This document shows, in pieces, positions 35,917 through 47,426 of a DNA stretch of 64,000 bases. The notes beneath the pieces were generated by a model that saw only the letters and a program-made list of their open reading frames with translations, was not told where the DNA came from and searched no databases. Origin of the DNA: Mycolicibacterium doricum (lineage in GTDB: Bacteria; Actinomycetota; Actinomycetes; Mycobacteriales; Mycobacteriaceae); assembly GCF_010728155.1 (NCBI RefSeq), contig NZ_AP022605.1, forward strand, positions 744,001 to 808,000, written 5' to 3'. Made by a program: the position numbers and the translations under genes. The first letter of the stretch is position 1. Every line of letters begins with the position of its first letter.

Positions 35917-36287
35917 CTAGCGACACTTCCGATCGGACTGTCCGCACCCAACAGCGTCGAAAGCGATTGCATCGCTTGGGGATTAACACGGTAATACACC
36001 CACGAACCCCGTCGCTCGCTGGTCAGTAGCCCGGCGTTGCGCAGCACCTTGAGGTGATGCGACACGGTTGGCTGACCGACCGTGATGCCCACGGAGATGT
36101 CACAAACACAGGCCTCGCCGCCGGTATGGCTGGCCACCACGCTGAGCAGACGCAGCCGCACCGGATCGGCCAGCGCCTTGAGCATGCCGGCCAATTCGGT
36201 GGCTCCCTGGGCGCTCAACGGTTCACGAACCAGCGGCGCGACCTCACAACATCGCGACTCGGCCACCCGGTCCGATGACTTCGACAT
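35913..36287 (-). CDS. arsR: ArsR-family arsenic-responsive repressor
   Basis: 124 residues. The winged HTH is visible (ELAGMLKALADPVRLRLLSV, then VGQPTVSHHLKVLRNAGLL and RRGSWVYYRVNPQAM). Metal-site candidates are Cys-Val-Cys in EACVCDISVG on the recognition-side helix and a Cys-Cys pair at residues 13-14. ArsR dimers leave the operator when arsenite binds. It is the first gene of the operon, overlapping the aquaporin start by four bases. The operator is expected in the ~210 bp divergent spacer with the ERCC4-Lsr2 gene, where ATCGA half-sites occur near 36290-36310. Confidence 0.9.
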   Translation of the reverse strand: MSKSSDRVAESRCCEVAPLVREPLSAQGATELAGMLKALADPVRLRLLSVVASHTGGEACVCDISVGITVGQPTVSHHLKVLRNAGLLTSERRGSWVYYRVNPQAMQSLSTLLGADSPIGSVAR

Positions 36288-36499
36288 ACGTCGATATTGA
36301 CAGCCATCGAATCGGTGGACAAGCGAACAGGCGGTGAACGTGCATCAAAGAATCGTGGCGGGTGGGACTGAGCGAAGGGGAGTGCCGACAAGCGGAGAAG
36401 GAGAATCGAGGGGTCACCGAGTACCACCCGCCGGTCCGCCGCCCACCTCGCATCGAGACGGGTGTGTCACCGTAAGAACGGTGGCAGACTCTGGGACTT

Positions 36500-37480
36500 G
36501 TGGCGGAGTTGTTGATCGCGGTCAACCCGGACGACGAATCCCGGCTGCGGTTGCTGCTGAGGGTTCCACTCGCTGGTGGTGACCTGCTGTTCCGCACGTC
36601 GGGGAGCTGGCCGCGGGAAAAGGCTTTGTTCGCCTACCCGGTACCGCTGGAGGAGTGGCCCCACAATCCGGTGATCGTCGAACGAGTGCCGCTTCGGTCG
36701 TGTCGTCGGCGCGGCGCGGCGATCGACGTGATCGCCGACCGGTCCCGGCACAACCGTTCCCAGCTCGTGTTCACCCAGGCTCGTGGCCGTGACGTGGTGT
36801 TTTGGCAGTCACCCCGCACCCGTAAGCAGGCGCGCCCGAACGTGCGCACGCCGACTGCCCGTGCCCACGGCATCGAGCAGCTGCAGATCGTTGTCGACAG
36901 CCACGAGCAGTACGCCTACCGGTTCGCAACCCAGCAGGCCACCACGGTCAAGCGGGCGCTGCCGTGCGGAGACTACGGGGTCGTCGTCGACGGTCAGCTT
37001 GTCGCCAGCGTGGAACGCAAGTCACTGGCCGATCTGGTATCCAGCCTCACCGGCGGCAAGCTGCGCTACCAGGTCGGGGACCTGGCCGCGCTCCCACGCG
37101 CGGCGGTGGTCATCGAGGATCGCTACTCGCAGTTGTTCAAGCTCGACCGCGTCCGTCCCGCGATGGTCGCCGACGGACTCGCCGAACTCCAGATCCGCTG
37201 GCCGAACGTGGCGATCGTATTCTGCGAGACCCGCCAGCTCGCCGAGGAATACACCTACCGGTTCCTCGCCGCCGCGAACGCCTGGGCGACTGCCGAACAG
37301 GCCGCCATACAACGCGTCTCACCGACCAGAGTCGACATGGCCCGCCCGGCGCCGACGCCATCCACCGCGGAAGTCCGCGCCTGGGCTCGCAGCACCGGCT
37401 TGCCGGTACCGGACCGCGGCCGGCTCCGCCCCGAGATCTGGACTGCGTGGTACGACACCAACTCGTCGAACCCAACGTAG
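36500..37480 (+). CDS. ERCC4-type nuclease fused to an Lsr2-like DNA-binding domain
   Basis: 326 residues from GTG 36500. An N-terminal ~125 residues have no recognised family. The middle (~127-250) is an ERCC4/XPF-like nuclease: IVVDSHEQYAYRF, then CGDYGVVVDGQLVASVERKS with the GDY...ERK triad, then LVSSLTGGKLRYQVGDLAAL and AAVVIEDRYSQLFKL. The C-terminal ~40 residues (TAEVRAWARSTGLPVPDRGR, LRPEIWTAWYD) match the Lsr2 C-terminal fold, including the R-G-R motif that inserts into the AT-rich minor groove. The combination predicts a structure-specific nuclease directed to AT-rich, xenogeneic DNA. It stands alone between the ars operon and an IS1634-type element. Fusion is seen in the sequence; the targeting role is inference. 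Confidence 0.75.
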   Translation: MAELLIAVNPDDESRLRLLLRVPLAGGDLLFRTSGSWPREKALFAYPVPLEEWPHNPVIVERVPLRSCRRRGAAIDVIADRSRHNRSQLVFTQARGRDVVFWQSPRTRKQARPNVRTPTARAHGIEQLQIVVDSHEQYAYRFATQQATTVKRALPCGDYGVVVDGQLVASVERKSLADLVSSLTGGKLRYQVGDLAALPRAAVVIEDRYSQLFKLDRVRPAMVADGLAELQIRWPNVAIVFCETRQLAEEYTYRFLAAANAWATAEQAAIQRVSPTRVDMARPAPTPSTAEVRAWARSTGLPVPDRGRLRPEIWTAWYDTNSSNPT

Positions 37481-37571
37481 CTTCTCGGCCGCGTACTACG
37501 CCCACCCCCAGACCGGGACGCACACCGTGCGAGGTGTGCACCAAACCCGGGATCGTTCGACACGCATTAGG

Positions 37572-39538
37572 CCGAAGTTACGGCGGGTTTGAGTAGGGTT
37601 TTTGAGGTCTGATCTGCGGAGTTGACTGTTCGACACGTTCATTGTGTAGTCACTAATATTGTGGACTGCCTGATGGATGTGGCGTAGAATCTGTTCATGC
37701 CCAAGGGGACTGGCGCAGTTCACATCGCTACACAACGTCGTAAGTACACCGGGAAAGATGGTGTCGAACGGGTCTACGAGTCACAATTGCTGCGACGGTC
37801 CTTCCGCGAGGACGGACGGGTGCGCAACGAGACGCTGGCCAACCTCTCGGTGCTGCCACCGGAGGCGATCGCCGCGATCAGGGCGATCCTGGCCGGCAAG
37901 AGCCTGGTCGATCCCGCCGCGGTGTGCACCGTGACCCGCGCTCTACCGCACGGACATCTGGCCGCGGCGTCGGTCACCGCCAAGGCATTGGGCCTGCCCG
38001 GGCTGCTGGGCCCGACGTGCCGGCACCGTCAGGTCGCGATGGCGTTGATTCTGGCCCGCACGGTGGCCCCGGCGTCGAAGTTGGCGACCATCTCCTGGTG
38101 GGCCGACACCACCCTGGCCACCGATCTGGACCTCGCCTCGGTGTCCACCGACGAGGTGTACGCGGCGATGGACTGGCTGCTGACCCGCCAAGAGGCCATC
38201 GAGAAGAAGCTCGCGGCACGCCATCTGGGCCCGGCGGTCAATCCGTCCCGGATCGCGATGTTCGACCTGTCCTCCTCGTGGGTGACCGGACGGCACTGCG
38301 ACCTGGCTGCCCGCGGTTACTCCCGCGACGCGAAGAAGGGCTGCGAGCAGATCGAGTACGGGCTGCTCACCGATCCCGACGGGCGTCCCGTCGCGATCCG
38401 GGTGTTTCCGGCAACACCGCCGACCCGACCGCGTTCACCCACGCGGTGACCGCGGTCCGCGACACCTTCGGGTTGCAGAACATGCTGATGGTCGGGGATC
38501 GCGGGATGATCACCTCCGCCCGCATCGTCGCCTTGAAGGACCTCGGCGGGATCGGCTGGCTGACCGCGCTACGCGCCCGCAGATCGCTGCGTTGGCCGCC
38601 GATGACGGACCGCTGCAAATGACGCTGTTCGATGAGCAGAACTTCGCCGAGATCACCCATCCCGACTACCCGGCGAACGTCTCGTCGCGTGTCGCAACCC
38701 GCTGCTGGCCGCCGAACGGGCGCGTAAACGCGGTGAACTGCTCGCCGCCACCGAGGCCGCCCTGGCACCGATCATCGCCGCAGTCAGCGCGGGCCGGGTC
38801 GCCGGCGCCGGGCCGATCGGGGTGAAAGTCGGCAAAATCCTGGGAAAGTTCAAGATGACCAAGCACTTTCATCTCAACATCACCGACACCACACTGACCA
38901 TCAGCCGCGACACCGACCGCATCGACGCCGAAGCCGCCCTCGACGGCATCTACGTCCTGCGTACCACCGCCACACCCACTGAATTCAGCACCGACGCGGT
39001 GATCGGGGCCTACAAGAACCTCGCCCAGGTGGAACGCGACTTCCGCAGCCTCAAAGCCATCGACCTGGACCTGCGCCCCATCCACCACCGCCTCGATGAC
39101 CGCGTCAAAGCCCACGTCCTGATCTGCATGCTGGCCGCCTACCTGACCTGGCACATGCGTAAAGCGTTGGCCCTGTTGACCTTCACCGACGAGCATCCAC
39201 CCGCACGCCAGGACCCCGTCGCCCCCGCCCGGCGCTCGGCCGCCGCCGCCACCAAAGCCGCCCGCAAAACCACCACCGACACCGCACTACCAGCCCGCAG
39301 CTACCAGGCCCTGCTCACACACCTGGGCACTCTGACCCGAAACGACCTGCGCTACGGCGACAATGGCCCCATCGTGCCCACCCTGACCGCACCCACCGAC
39401 ACCCAACGGCGCGCATTCGACCTCCTGGGCGCCGCCGTCCCACTCACACTGACCTGACGTCGACAGAAAAAACCACCCCAAAACGACAAACCACCAGGTC
39501 AAAACCCGAAAACGCCGCCCTCAACGCCGTAACTTCGG
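37572..39538 (+). mobile_element. IS1634/IS1549-type insertion sequence with 6-bp target duplication
   Basis: Terminal inverted repeats CCGAAGTTACGGCG (37572-37585) and CGCCGTAACTTCGG (39525-39538) bound a 1967-bp element. It is flanked by the direct repeat ATTAGG (37566-37571 and 39539-39544). The single transposase gene is broken by three frameshifts, so the copy is inactive as read. The insertion point is at the stop codon of the methyltransferase gene on the right, and the duplicated target restores its TAA. Confidence 0.92.
37697..39457 (+). pseudogene. IS1634-type DDE transposase, three frameshifts
   Basis: Four consecutive frames give one ~586-residue transposase. Part 1 (37697 to ~38409) starts MPKGTGAVHIATQRRKYTGK and ends at GRPVAIRVFP. 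Part 2 runs GNTADPTAFTHAVTA...LMVGDRGMITSARI, with the catalytic-type Asp of MVGDRG. Part 3 (around 38575-38670) reads AADDGPLQMTLFDEQNFAEI. Part 4 (to 39457) reads from NPLLAAERARKRGEL to YKNLAQVERDFRSLKAIDLD, with a candidate DDE glutamate. Each junction (~38409, ~38575, ~38671) lies in a C/G-rich run and is repaired by a single base. No nonsense codon was noticed, so decay is recent or the assembly has homopolymer errors. Confidence 0.88.
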
Positions 39539-39539
39539 A

Positions 39540-40274
39540 TTAGGACAGATCGGCGCGGATGCACAGCGTGAGATAGGGCAGCGCCAGACCCGTGGAGTGG
39601 GCCAGCGCCGGGTGGGTGGCCAGCAGTTCCCGCACGCGTTCCAGCGTTCGGGTCCGCACCTCCTGCGGTGAGGTGATGCAGTAGCTGCGCGAGGCGACCA
39701 GGTCCAGTAGAGCTTGCGGCGTCAGGTAACTGGTCCACTCGACCCGGTGATGCTCGACGTGGGTGAACGGCTCGGGCAGCGTCGTCGCCTCGTTGAAATG
39801 GGCGTTCTCCGGTCCGATGATGCGGCCCAGCTCTTTCACCCAGCCCAGCCGCTCGTCGCGGGCGTTCCACACCAGGCCGAGCCGCCCGCCCGGTCGCAGC
39901 ACCCGGGCCACCTCCTTGACGGCGCGCCCGGTGTCGAACCAGTGCCATGCCTGTGCGACCAGCACGGTGTCGACGCTGCTGTCGGCCAACGGGATCTCCT
40001 CGGCCGTACCGAGCAGCGCCGGGGTGTCGGGCAGCGACCCCGTCAGCACCTCGAGCATCTCGGGGATGGGGTCGACGGCCACCACGTCCAGGCCGCGTTC
40101 GACCAGTCGCGTGGTCAGCTTGCCGGTCCCGGCGCCGAGATCGAGCACGGTGTGTGCGCCATGCGGCAACAGCCAGTCGATCGCCTCCGGCGGATACGAC
40201 GGCCTGCCACGTTCGTATGCGGCGGCCTGCGCGCCGAAGGACAGCGAGGGATGATCCTGACCCGGGCGCGTCAC
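39540..40274 (-). CDS. Class I SAM-dependent methyltransferase (Rv3342-like)
   Basis: 244 residues from GTG 40274, like M. tuberculosis Rv3342 (243 aa), which also follows metX. Motif I is [20 protein letters not shown]; later text [20 protein letters not shown] and [20 protein letters not shown] is typical of ubiquinone/menaquinone-like methyltransferases. The start overlaps the metX stop (GTGA). An IS1634-type element has inserted exactly at the TAA stop, and the 6-bp target duplication keeps the stop in place. Substrate is unknown; coupling to metX suggests a link with SAM use. Confidence 0.88.
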   Translation of the reverse strand: MTRPGQDHPSLSFGAQAAAYERGRPSYPPEAIDWLLPHGAHTVLDLGAGTGKLTTRLVERGLDVVAVDPIPEMLEVLTGSLPDTPALLGTAEEIPLADSSVDTVLVAQAWHWFDTGRAVKEVARVLRPGGRLGLVWNARDERLGWVKELGRIIGPENAHFNEATTLPEPFTHVEHHRVEWTSYLTPQALLDLVASRSYCITSPQEVRTRTLERVRELLATHPALAHSTGLALPYLTLCIRADLS

Positions 40275-41395
40275 CGGGGGCCCGCCAACTCCAACGCGCG
40301 GCGGATCAGCTTGCCGACAGCCTCCGTCTCGACCAGGAACCCGTCGTGGCCGTAGATCGAGTCGACCACCTCCAGACCGGCACATCCCGGAAGCAGGTCG
40401 GCCAACTCCTGTTGCAATCGCAGGGGATAGAGCCGGTCGGAAGTGACACCGCCGACGATCGCGGGCACCGGGCAGCTCTGCAGGGCGGCCCGCACGCCGC
40501 CGCGGCCACGGCCGACGTCGTGGCTCGACAGCGCATCGGTGAGCCTCACGTAGGTGCCGGCGTCGAACCGCTCGACCAGCTTGGCGCCCTGGTATTCCAG
40601 GTAGCTCTGCACGGCGTACCGTCCGCCGGTCGTCGGCGTCTCGTCACCCTGGGCGTCGTTGCCGAACCGGTCGTCGAGTTCCTGCTCACCGCGGTAGGTG
40701 AGATGGGCGAACCGGCGGGCGATCGCCAGTCCGGTCGACGGCGTGCGCCCGGTGTCGTAGTAGTCGCCGCCGCGCCAGTGCGGGTCGGCCTCGATCGCGG
40801 CGACCTGGGTGCTCTGCGTGCCGATCTGGTCGGCGGTGGCGCGGGCGCCGACCGCGAGGATCAGCGCCGACCGCACCGTGTGCGGGTGGCCGACGATCCA
40901 CTCGAGCGCGCGCGCGCCGCCCATGGATCCGCCCACCACCGCGGCGACCTCGGTGATCCCCAGCGCCTCGAGCGCGGCCAGGTCGGCGGTGACCTGGTCT
41001 CGGATCGTCACCGCGGGGAACCGCGAGCCGTACGGCCGGCCGTCGGGGGCGATCGACGACGGTCCGGTGGATCCGCGGCAGCCGCCGAGGACGTTCGTCG
41101 AGACCGCGCACCAGCGGTCGGTGTCGATCGGCGCTCCGGGCCCGGCGACGCCGTCCCACCATCCCGGGGTGGGATGGCCGGGCCCGGCGGGTCCGGTGAC
41201 GTGCGAGTCACCGGTCAGCGCATGAAGCACCATCACGACGTTGTCGCGGTCGGGGGAGAGCTCTCCCCAGCGCTGCACGGCGATCGAGACGTCGTCGAGC
41301 ACAGCGCCGCTCTCCAGCGTGAGCGGGCCGACGTCGACGACGCCGATCTCGCCCTCGGACGGCAGTGTGGTGATGGGCACGTCAGAAATCGTCAC
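40271..41395 (-). CDS. metX: Homoserine O-acetyltransferase
   Basis: 374 residues from GTG 41395 ([17 protein letters not shown]), matching M. tuberculosis MetX (Rv3341, 379 aa). It is an alpha/beta hydrolase with nucleophile elbow [14 protein letters not shown] and the catalytic Asp/His region in [11 protein letters not shown]. The N-terminal active-site loop is [20 protein letters not shown]. It transfers acetyl from acetyl-CoA to homoserine, the first committed step to methionine. It lies 17 bases after metY and overlaps the methyltransferase by four bases; all three genes are under the SAM-IV riboswitch upstream of metY. Confidence 0.95.
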   Translation of the reverse strand: MTISDVPITTLPSEGEIGVVDVGPLTLESGAVLDDVSIAVQRWGELSPDRDNVVMVLHALTGDSHVTGPAGPGHPTPGWWDGVAGPGAPIDTDRWCAVSTNVLGGCRGSTGPSSIAPDGRPYGSRFPAVTIRDQVTADLAALEALGITEVAAVVGGSMGGARALEWIVGHPHTVRSALILAVGARATADQIGTQSTQVAAIEADPHWRGGDYYDTGRTPSTGLAIARRFAHLTYRGEQELDDRFGNDAQGDETPTTGGRYAVQSYLEYQGAKLVERFDAGTYVRLTDALSSHDVGRGRGGVRAALQSCPVPAIVGGVTSDRLYPLRLQQELADLLPGCAGLEVVDSIYGHDGFLVETEAVGKLIRRALELAGPR

Positions 41396-41412
41396 TAGCT
41401 GCTCTTCGGACT

Positions 41413-42753
41413 TCAGGCGATCGCCTTGGCGGCGGCGAACCCTTGCTCGAGGTCGGCGAGGATGTCGTCGATGCCCTCGATGCCGACGGCCAGCCGCACG
41501 AGGCCGGGCGTGACCCCGCTGGCCAGCTGCTCGCCGGGGCTCAGCTGGGCATGCGTGGTGGACGCCGGGTGGATCACCAGCGAGCGCACGTCGCCGATGT
41601 TGGCGACATGGCTGTGCAGCGTGAGCGCGTTGACGAACGCCTTGCCCGCGTCGACGCCGCCGGCCAGTTCGAACGCCAGCACCGCGCCGGTCCCCTTGGG
41701 CGCCAACTTCTTTCCGAGCTCGTACCACGGCGAGCTCGGCAGCCCGGCGTAGTTCACCGACAGCACGTCGTCGTGAGCGACCAGGTACTCCGCGACGCGT
41801 TGCGCGTTCGCCACGTGACGCTCCACCCGCAGGCTCAGCGTCTCGAGCCCCTGCGCGATCAGGAACGCGTTGAACGGTGCGGCCGCGCTCCCCAGATCGC
41901 GTAGCAACTGCACCCGGGCCTTGAGCGCGTACGCGGGCGCGCCGAGGTCGGCGAACACCACGCCGTGGTAGCTCGGGTCCGGTTCGGTGAAGCCGGGGAA
42001 CTGGCCGTTGGTCCAGTCGAAGGTACCGCCGTCGACGATCACACCGGCGATCGCGTTGCCGTGTCCGCCGAGGTACTTGGTGGCCGAGTGCACGACGACG
42101 TCGGCGCCGTGGTTCAGCGGCTGGATCAGGTACGGCGTCGCGATGGTGTTGTCGACGATCAGCGGAACCCCACTGTGATGGGCGACCGCGGCGACCGACG
42201 GAATGTCGAGCACATCGATCTGGGGATTGGAGATGGTCTCGGCGAAGAAGGCCTTGGTGTTGGGACGCGCCGCGGCCCGCCAGCTGGCGGGTTCATCCGG
42301 CTCTTCGACGAAGGTGACGTCGATGCCGAGTTTGGGCAGCGTGTGATGGAACAGGTTGTAGGTGCCGCCGTACAGTCGCGGGCTCGACACGATGTGGTCG
42401 CCGGCGTTGGCGATGTTGAGGATGGCGAACGTCTCCGCTGCCTGCCCGGAGGACAGGAACAGCGCCGCCACCCCACCTTCGAGGGCGGCGATGCGCTGCT
42501 CGACGACGTCGGTCGTCGGGTTCATGATCCGGGTGTAGATGTTGCCGGTCTCGGCCAGGCCGAACAGCGCCGCGGCGTGATCGGTGTCGCGGAAGGTGTA
42601 CGAGGTGGTCTGGTAGATCGGCAGCGCGCGGGCGTTGGTCGCCGCGTCAGGGGTCTGGCCGGCGTGGACCTGTTTAGTCTCGAACGACCAATTGGCGGAG
42701 CGAGGGTCCTCCGAGCGACTATCGGGCAGCATCAGGTCTTCTGACGTGCTCAT
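41413..42753 (-). CDS. metY: O-acetylhomoserine sulfhydrylase
   Basis: 446 residues. It is a PLP-dependent Cys/Met metabolism enzyme, with the start [20 protein letters not shown], the [12 protein letters not shown] segment, and the PLP lysine in [15 protein letters not shown]. It makes homocysteine from O-acetylhomoserine and sulfide, after MetX. In M. tuberculosis the gene (Rv3340, annotated metC) has the same place. It is preceded on its own strand by a SAM-IV riboswitch, so expression should fall when SAM is plentiful. The ATG at 42753 follows an AGGGAGGT ribosome site. Confidence 0.95.
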   Translation of the reverse strand: MSTSEDLMLPDSRSEDPRSANWSFETKQVHAGQTPDAATNARALPIYQTTSYTFRDTDHAAALFGLAETGNIYTRIMNPTTDVVEQRIAALEGGVAALFLSSGQAAETFAILNIANAGDHIVSSPRLYGGTYNLFHHTLPKLGIDVTFVEEPDEPASWRAAARPNTKAFFAETISNPQIDVLDIPSVAAVAHHSGVPLIVDNTIATPYLIQPLNHGADVVVHSATKYLGGHGNAIAGVIVDGGTFDWTNGQFPGFTEPDPSYHGVVFADLGAPAYALKARVQLLRDLGSAAAPFNAFLIAQGLETLSLRVERHVANAQRVAEYLVAHDDVLSVNYAGLPSSPWYELGKKLAPKGTGAVLAFELAGGVDAGKAFVNALTLHSHVANIGDVRSLVIHPASTTHAQLSPGEQLASGVTPGLVRLAVGIEGIDDILADLEQGFAAAKAIA

Positions 42754-42796
42754 GCGAAACGGACCTCCCTGTAGTGTCTGGGGGCCCGTCTGTACG

Positions 42797-42915
42797 GACC
42801 CGCGCTTGCCGCGTAGCCGTCACCGCTACTCAACCTGGTCATCACCCGGGGCACCCCACCGCGGTTGGAGGGTTGCCGGCCAGCAAGCCGGGGCTTGACG
42901 CTGGCACTCATGACC
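42797..42915 (-). ncRNA. SAM-IV riboswitch upstream of metY
   Basis: On the minus strand the region starts GTCATGAGTGCCAGCGTCAA (from ~42914) and carries CCCCGGCTTGCTGGCCGGCA, then CTCCAACCGCGGTGGGGTGC, then GTGATGACCAGGTTGAG and the closing GACGGCTACGCGGCAAGCG. This is very close to the SAM-IV aptamer known upstream of metY in mycobacteria. It ends ~45 bases before the metY start; the stretch between covers the Shine-Dalgarno sequence, so control of translation initiation is likely. Confidence 0.92.
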
Positions 42916-43067
42916 GCCAGAAAGCTTATCTCACCGCCCGCCGACCCTGCCACCAGTGATCCGCCTACGCGGTCCGATCCGCAGGGAGCCGTTTCCGGCT
43001 GGGTGGCTGCCGGGTAGCGTCGTAGCCGACAAACGCGGAGCTTCGATCTGACGCCGGGAGACACCAC

Positions 43068-45338
43068 ATGAGTGCCGAGCAGCCCACCATCATCTACACG
43101 CTGACCGACGAGGCCCCGTTGCTGGCGACCTACGGTTTCCTGCCGATCGTCCGGACCTTTGCGCAGCCGGCCGGCATCAACATCGAAACCAGTGACATCT
43201 CCGTCGCGGCGCGCATCCTGGCCGAATTCCCCGAGCGGTTGACCGACGAACAGCGCGTGCCCGACAACCTCGGCGAACTCGCCAAGCTGACCCAGGACCC
43301 GGACACCAACATCATCAAGCTGCCTAACATCAGCGCCTCGGTGCCGCAGCTGCTGGCCGCGATCAAGGAGCTCAAGGCCAAGGGGTACGACCTGCCGGAC
43401 TTCCCCGGGGACCCCAAGACCGACGAGGAGAGGGAAATCCGGCGGCGCTACGCCAACTGCCTCGGCAGCGCGGTCAACCCCGTACTCCGGGAAGGTAATT
43501 CCGATCGGCGCGCGCCCAAGGCGGTCAAGGAGTACGCCCGCAAGCACCCGCACAGCATGGGGGAGTGGTCGATGGCCTCTCGCACCCACGTCGCGACCAT
43601 GAGACACGGCGACTTCTATCACGGTGAGAAGTCGATGACGATCGATCGCGACCGCAAGGTCAAGATGGTGCTGGAGACCCACCCCGAAGACGGACGAGCG
43701 GGCGAGACGATCGTGCTCAAGCCCGAGGTCACACTCGATGCCGGCGACATCATCGACAGCATGTTCATGAGCAAAACGGCGCTCTGCGAGTTCTACGAGG
43801 CGCAGATGCAGGATGCTTATGAGACGGGCGTGATGTTCTCGCTGCACGTCAAGGCGACCATGATGAAGGTCAGCCACCCGATCGTTTTCGGTCACGCGGT
43901 CAAGGTCTTCTACAAGGATGCGTTCGCCAAGCACCAGCAGCTGTTCGACGAGCTCGGCGTGAACGTCAACAACGGCATGTCCGACCTCTACGACAAGATC
44001 GAGAAGCTGCCGGCTTCGCAGCGCGAAGAGGTTGTCAACGACATCCATGCCTGCCACGAGCACCGGCCGGAACTGGCCATGGTCGACTCGGCGCGCGGCA
44101 TCACGAACTTCCACTCGCCGAGCGACGTCATCGTGGACGCCTCGATGCCGGCGATGATCCGTCTCGGCGGCAAGATGTACGGCGCCGACGGGCGCACCAA
44201 GGACACCAAGGCGGTCAACCCCGAGTCGACGTTCTCCCGGATCTACCAGGAGATGATTAACTGGTGCAAGACCAACGGTCAGTTCGATCCGACGACCATG
44301 GGCACCGTCCCCAACGTCGGGCTGATGGCGCAGAAGGCCGAGGAGTACGGCAGCCACGACAAGACGTTCGAGATCCCGCAGGACGGCGTCGCGAACATCG
44401 TCGACATCGAGTCCGGTGAGGTCCTGCTCACCCAGAACGTCGAGGCCGGCGACATCTGGCGCATGCCGATCGTCAAGGACGCCCCGATCCGGGACTGGGT
44501 CAAGCTGGCCGTCACCCGGGCACGCGCATCGGGGATGACGGCGGTGTTCTGGCTCGACACCGAGCGTCCGCACGAAGCCGAGCTGCGCAAGAAGGTGAAG
44601 GAGTACCTGAAGGACCACGACACCGAGGGCCTTCACATCCAGATCATGCCCCAGGTGTGGGCGATGCGGTACACGCTCGAGCGGGTGACGCGTGGACAGG
44701 ACACCATCGCCGTGACCGGCAACATCCTGCGCGACTACCTCACCGATCTGTTCCCGATCCTGGAGCTGGGCACCAGCGCAAAGATGCTGTCGATCGTGCC
44801 GCTGATGGCCGGCGGTGGGCTCTACGAGACCGGCGCCGGCGGGTCGGCGCCCAAGCACGTCCACCAGCTCGTCGAGGAGAACCACCTGCGCTGGGATTCG
44901 CTGGGCGAATTCCTCGCGCTCGGCGCGTGTTTCGAGGACATGGGCGCCAAGACGGGCAACAAGCGCGCCGTCCTGCTGGGCAAGACGCTGGATTCGGCGA
45001 TCGGCAAGCTGCTGGAGAACGACAAGGGCCCGTCGCGCAAGACCGGCGAGCTCGACAACCGGGGCAGCCAGTTTTACCTGGCAATGTACTGGGCGCAGGA
45101 GCTCGCCGCGCAGACCGACGACAAGGAGCTCGCCGACCATTTCGGACCGCTGGCCACGACGCTGGCCGACAATGAGGACACCATTGTCACCGAGCTCAAC
45201 AAGGCGCAGGGCAACCCGGTCGACATCGGAGGGTACTACTACCCGGACCGCGAGAAGACCACCGCGGTGATGCGGCCGAGCAAGACCCTCAACGAGGCGC
45301 TGGAGGCCGCGACTGTCGCACCGGTGACCCAGAGCTGA
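43068..45338 (+). CDS. icd2: NADP-dependent monomeric isocitrate dehydrogenase
   Basis: 756 residues, the size of the monomeric type (M. tuberculosis Icd2, Rv0066c, 745 aa). The start [20 protein letters not shown] and the segments [20 protein letters not shown] and [19 protein letters not shown], which holds substrate-binding residues, are diagnostic. It decarboxylates isocitrate to 2-oxoglutarate and makes NADPH. In M. tuberculosis the gene here is the unrelated dimeric icd1, so the monomeric enzyme in this place is a feature of fast-growing mycobacteria. It is divergent from the metY operon; its promoter must lie within 42915-43067. Confidence 0.95.
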   Translation: MSAEQPTIIYTLTDEAPLLATYGFLPIVRTFAQPAGINIETSDISVAARILAEFPERLTDEQRVPDNLGELAKLTQDPDTNIIKLPNISASVPQLLAAIKELKAKGYDLPDFPGDPKTDEEREIRRRYANCLGSAVNPVLREGNSDRRAPKAVKEYARKHPHSMGEWSMASRTHVATMRHGDFYHGEKSMTIDRDRKVKMVLETHPEDGRAGETIVLKPEVTLDAGDIIDSMFMSKTALCEFYEAQMQDAYETGVMFSLHVKATMMKVSHPIVFGHAVKVFYKDAFAKHQQLFDELGVNVNNGMSDLYDKIEKLPASQREEVVNDIHACHEHRPELAMVDSARGITNFHSPSDVIVDASMPAMIRLGGKMYGADGRTKDTKAVNPESTFSRIYQEMINWCKTNGQFDPTTMGTVPNVGLMAQKAEEYGSHDKTFEIPQDGVANIVDIESGEVLLTQNVEAGDIWRMPIVKDAPIRDWVKLAVTRARASGMTAVFWLDTERPHEAELRKKVKEYLKDHDTEGLHIQIMPQVWAMRYTLERVTRGQDTIAVTGNILRDYLTDLFPILELGTSAKMLSIVPLMAGGGLYETGAGGSAPKHVHQLVEENHLRWDSLGEFLALGACFEDMGAKTGNKRAVLLGKTLDSAIGKLLENDKGPSRKTGELDNRGSQFYLAMYWAQELAAQTDDKELADHFGPLATTLADNEDTIVTELNKAQGNPVDIGGYYYPDREKTTAVMRPSKTLNEALEAATVAPVTQS

Positions 45339-45344
45339 CCGGAG

Positions 45345-46181
45345 CTAGCCGCCCAAGGCCTCACGTGGCGGCGGCGCCGCGTTACGGTCGGCGAACTCCA
45401 CGATCAGCTGCGCGACCCGGTCCGGCGCCTCGAACATCGGGATGTGCCCGACGTCGTCGAGGTGGGTGATCTTGGTCTCCTTCGGCAACTGGGTGGTGAA
45501 GTGCCGGGTGAACCGCGGGTGCGGCAGCACCCGGTCCTTCTCGCAGATGACCAGGTGCGTCGGGACCTGGCCCTCGGCGATCTCCAGCAGACCCGGCAAC
45601 GTCAGTGACTTGACCAACAGCTGGTAGTAGGCGGGGCAGTGTGAGACGTCGTCGATGATGTCGGCGAGGTCCTCGTCGGACAGCCGCCCAGGCCTGGCGG
45701 TGATCGCCGGGTAGGCCAGGTACCGGGTGATCGGCAGCTTCAGCACACGCTCCTTGAGCACCAGCGCCACCAGCCAGATCGGCAGGCCGGCGAGGAACTT
45801 GCCGACGATCTCGAACTTGGCCGGGGTGAAGTGCCGCCAGCCGCCCGCCGGGGCGATGCCGGTCAGCGTTCGGGCCCGTCCGCGCCGCTCCAACTCGAAG
45901 GCCACCCAGCCGCCCAGGGAGTTACCGACGATGTGGGCGGTTTCCCAGCCCAGCGCGTCCATCCGGCGTTCGACGTCGTCGGCCAGCGAACCGGTGCTGA
46001 GGAAGAACGGCCCTTTGGGGCCACCGTTGTGGCCGGGCATCGTGGGCGCGTAGACCTCGTATCGGCCGGTGGCGGCGATTGCCGGTGCGACGTTTTTCCA
46101 CACGCTCTGCGACATCATGAACGGGTGCAGCAGCAGGATCGGTTCGCCGGACCCGAGGTGGATCGGTGCGCGTTCGGTCAT
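45345..46181 (-). CDS. Alpha/beta hydrolase family protein
   Basis: 278 residues. The nucleophile elbow is HIVGNSLGGWVAFELERRGR, with a preceding LLLHPFMMSQSVWKNVAPAI oxyanion region, and the catalytic acid and His are in LVICEKDRVLPHPRFTRH and DDVGHIPMFEAPDR. Related to the hydrolase near metX/trpS in M. tuberculosis (Rv3338 region). The substrate is unknown; cap-domain text is hydrophobic (LAGLPIWLVALVLKERVLKL), which may suit a lipid-like acyl group. It converges on icd2 with a 6-base gap. Confidence 0.85.
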   Translation of the reverse strand: MTERAPIHLGSGEPILLLHPFMMSQSVWKNVAPAIAATGRYEVYAPTMPGHNGGPKGPFFLSTGSLADDVERRMDALGWETAHIVGNSLGGWVAFELERRGRARTLTGIAPAGGWRHFTPAKFEIVGKFLAGLPIWLVALVLKERVLKLPITRYLAYPAITARPGRLSDEDLADIIDDVSHCPAYYQLLVKSLTLPGLLEIAEGQVPTHLVICEKDRVLPHPRFTRHFTTQLPKETKITHLDDVGHIPMFEAPDRVAQLIVEFADRNAAPPPREALGG

Positions 46182-46219
46182 GTGGCCGACATTAAAGGTG
46201 ATACCGCCGGTACCGCAAG

Positions 46220-47411
<1,192 letters not shown>

Positions 47412-47426
47412 CGACTGGAGGCTGGT

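Noticed and set aside
42750..45140. 796-codon minus-strand frame opposite icd2
   Set aside because: It runs antisense to a fully conserved isocitrate dehydrogenase and into the SAM-IV riboswitch; composition is shadow-like.
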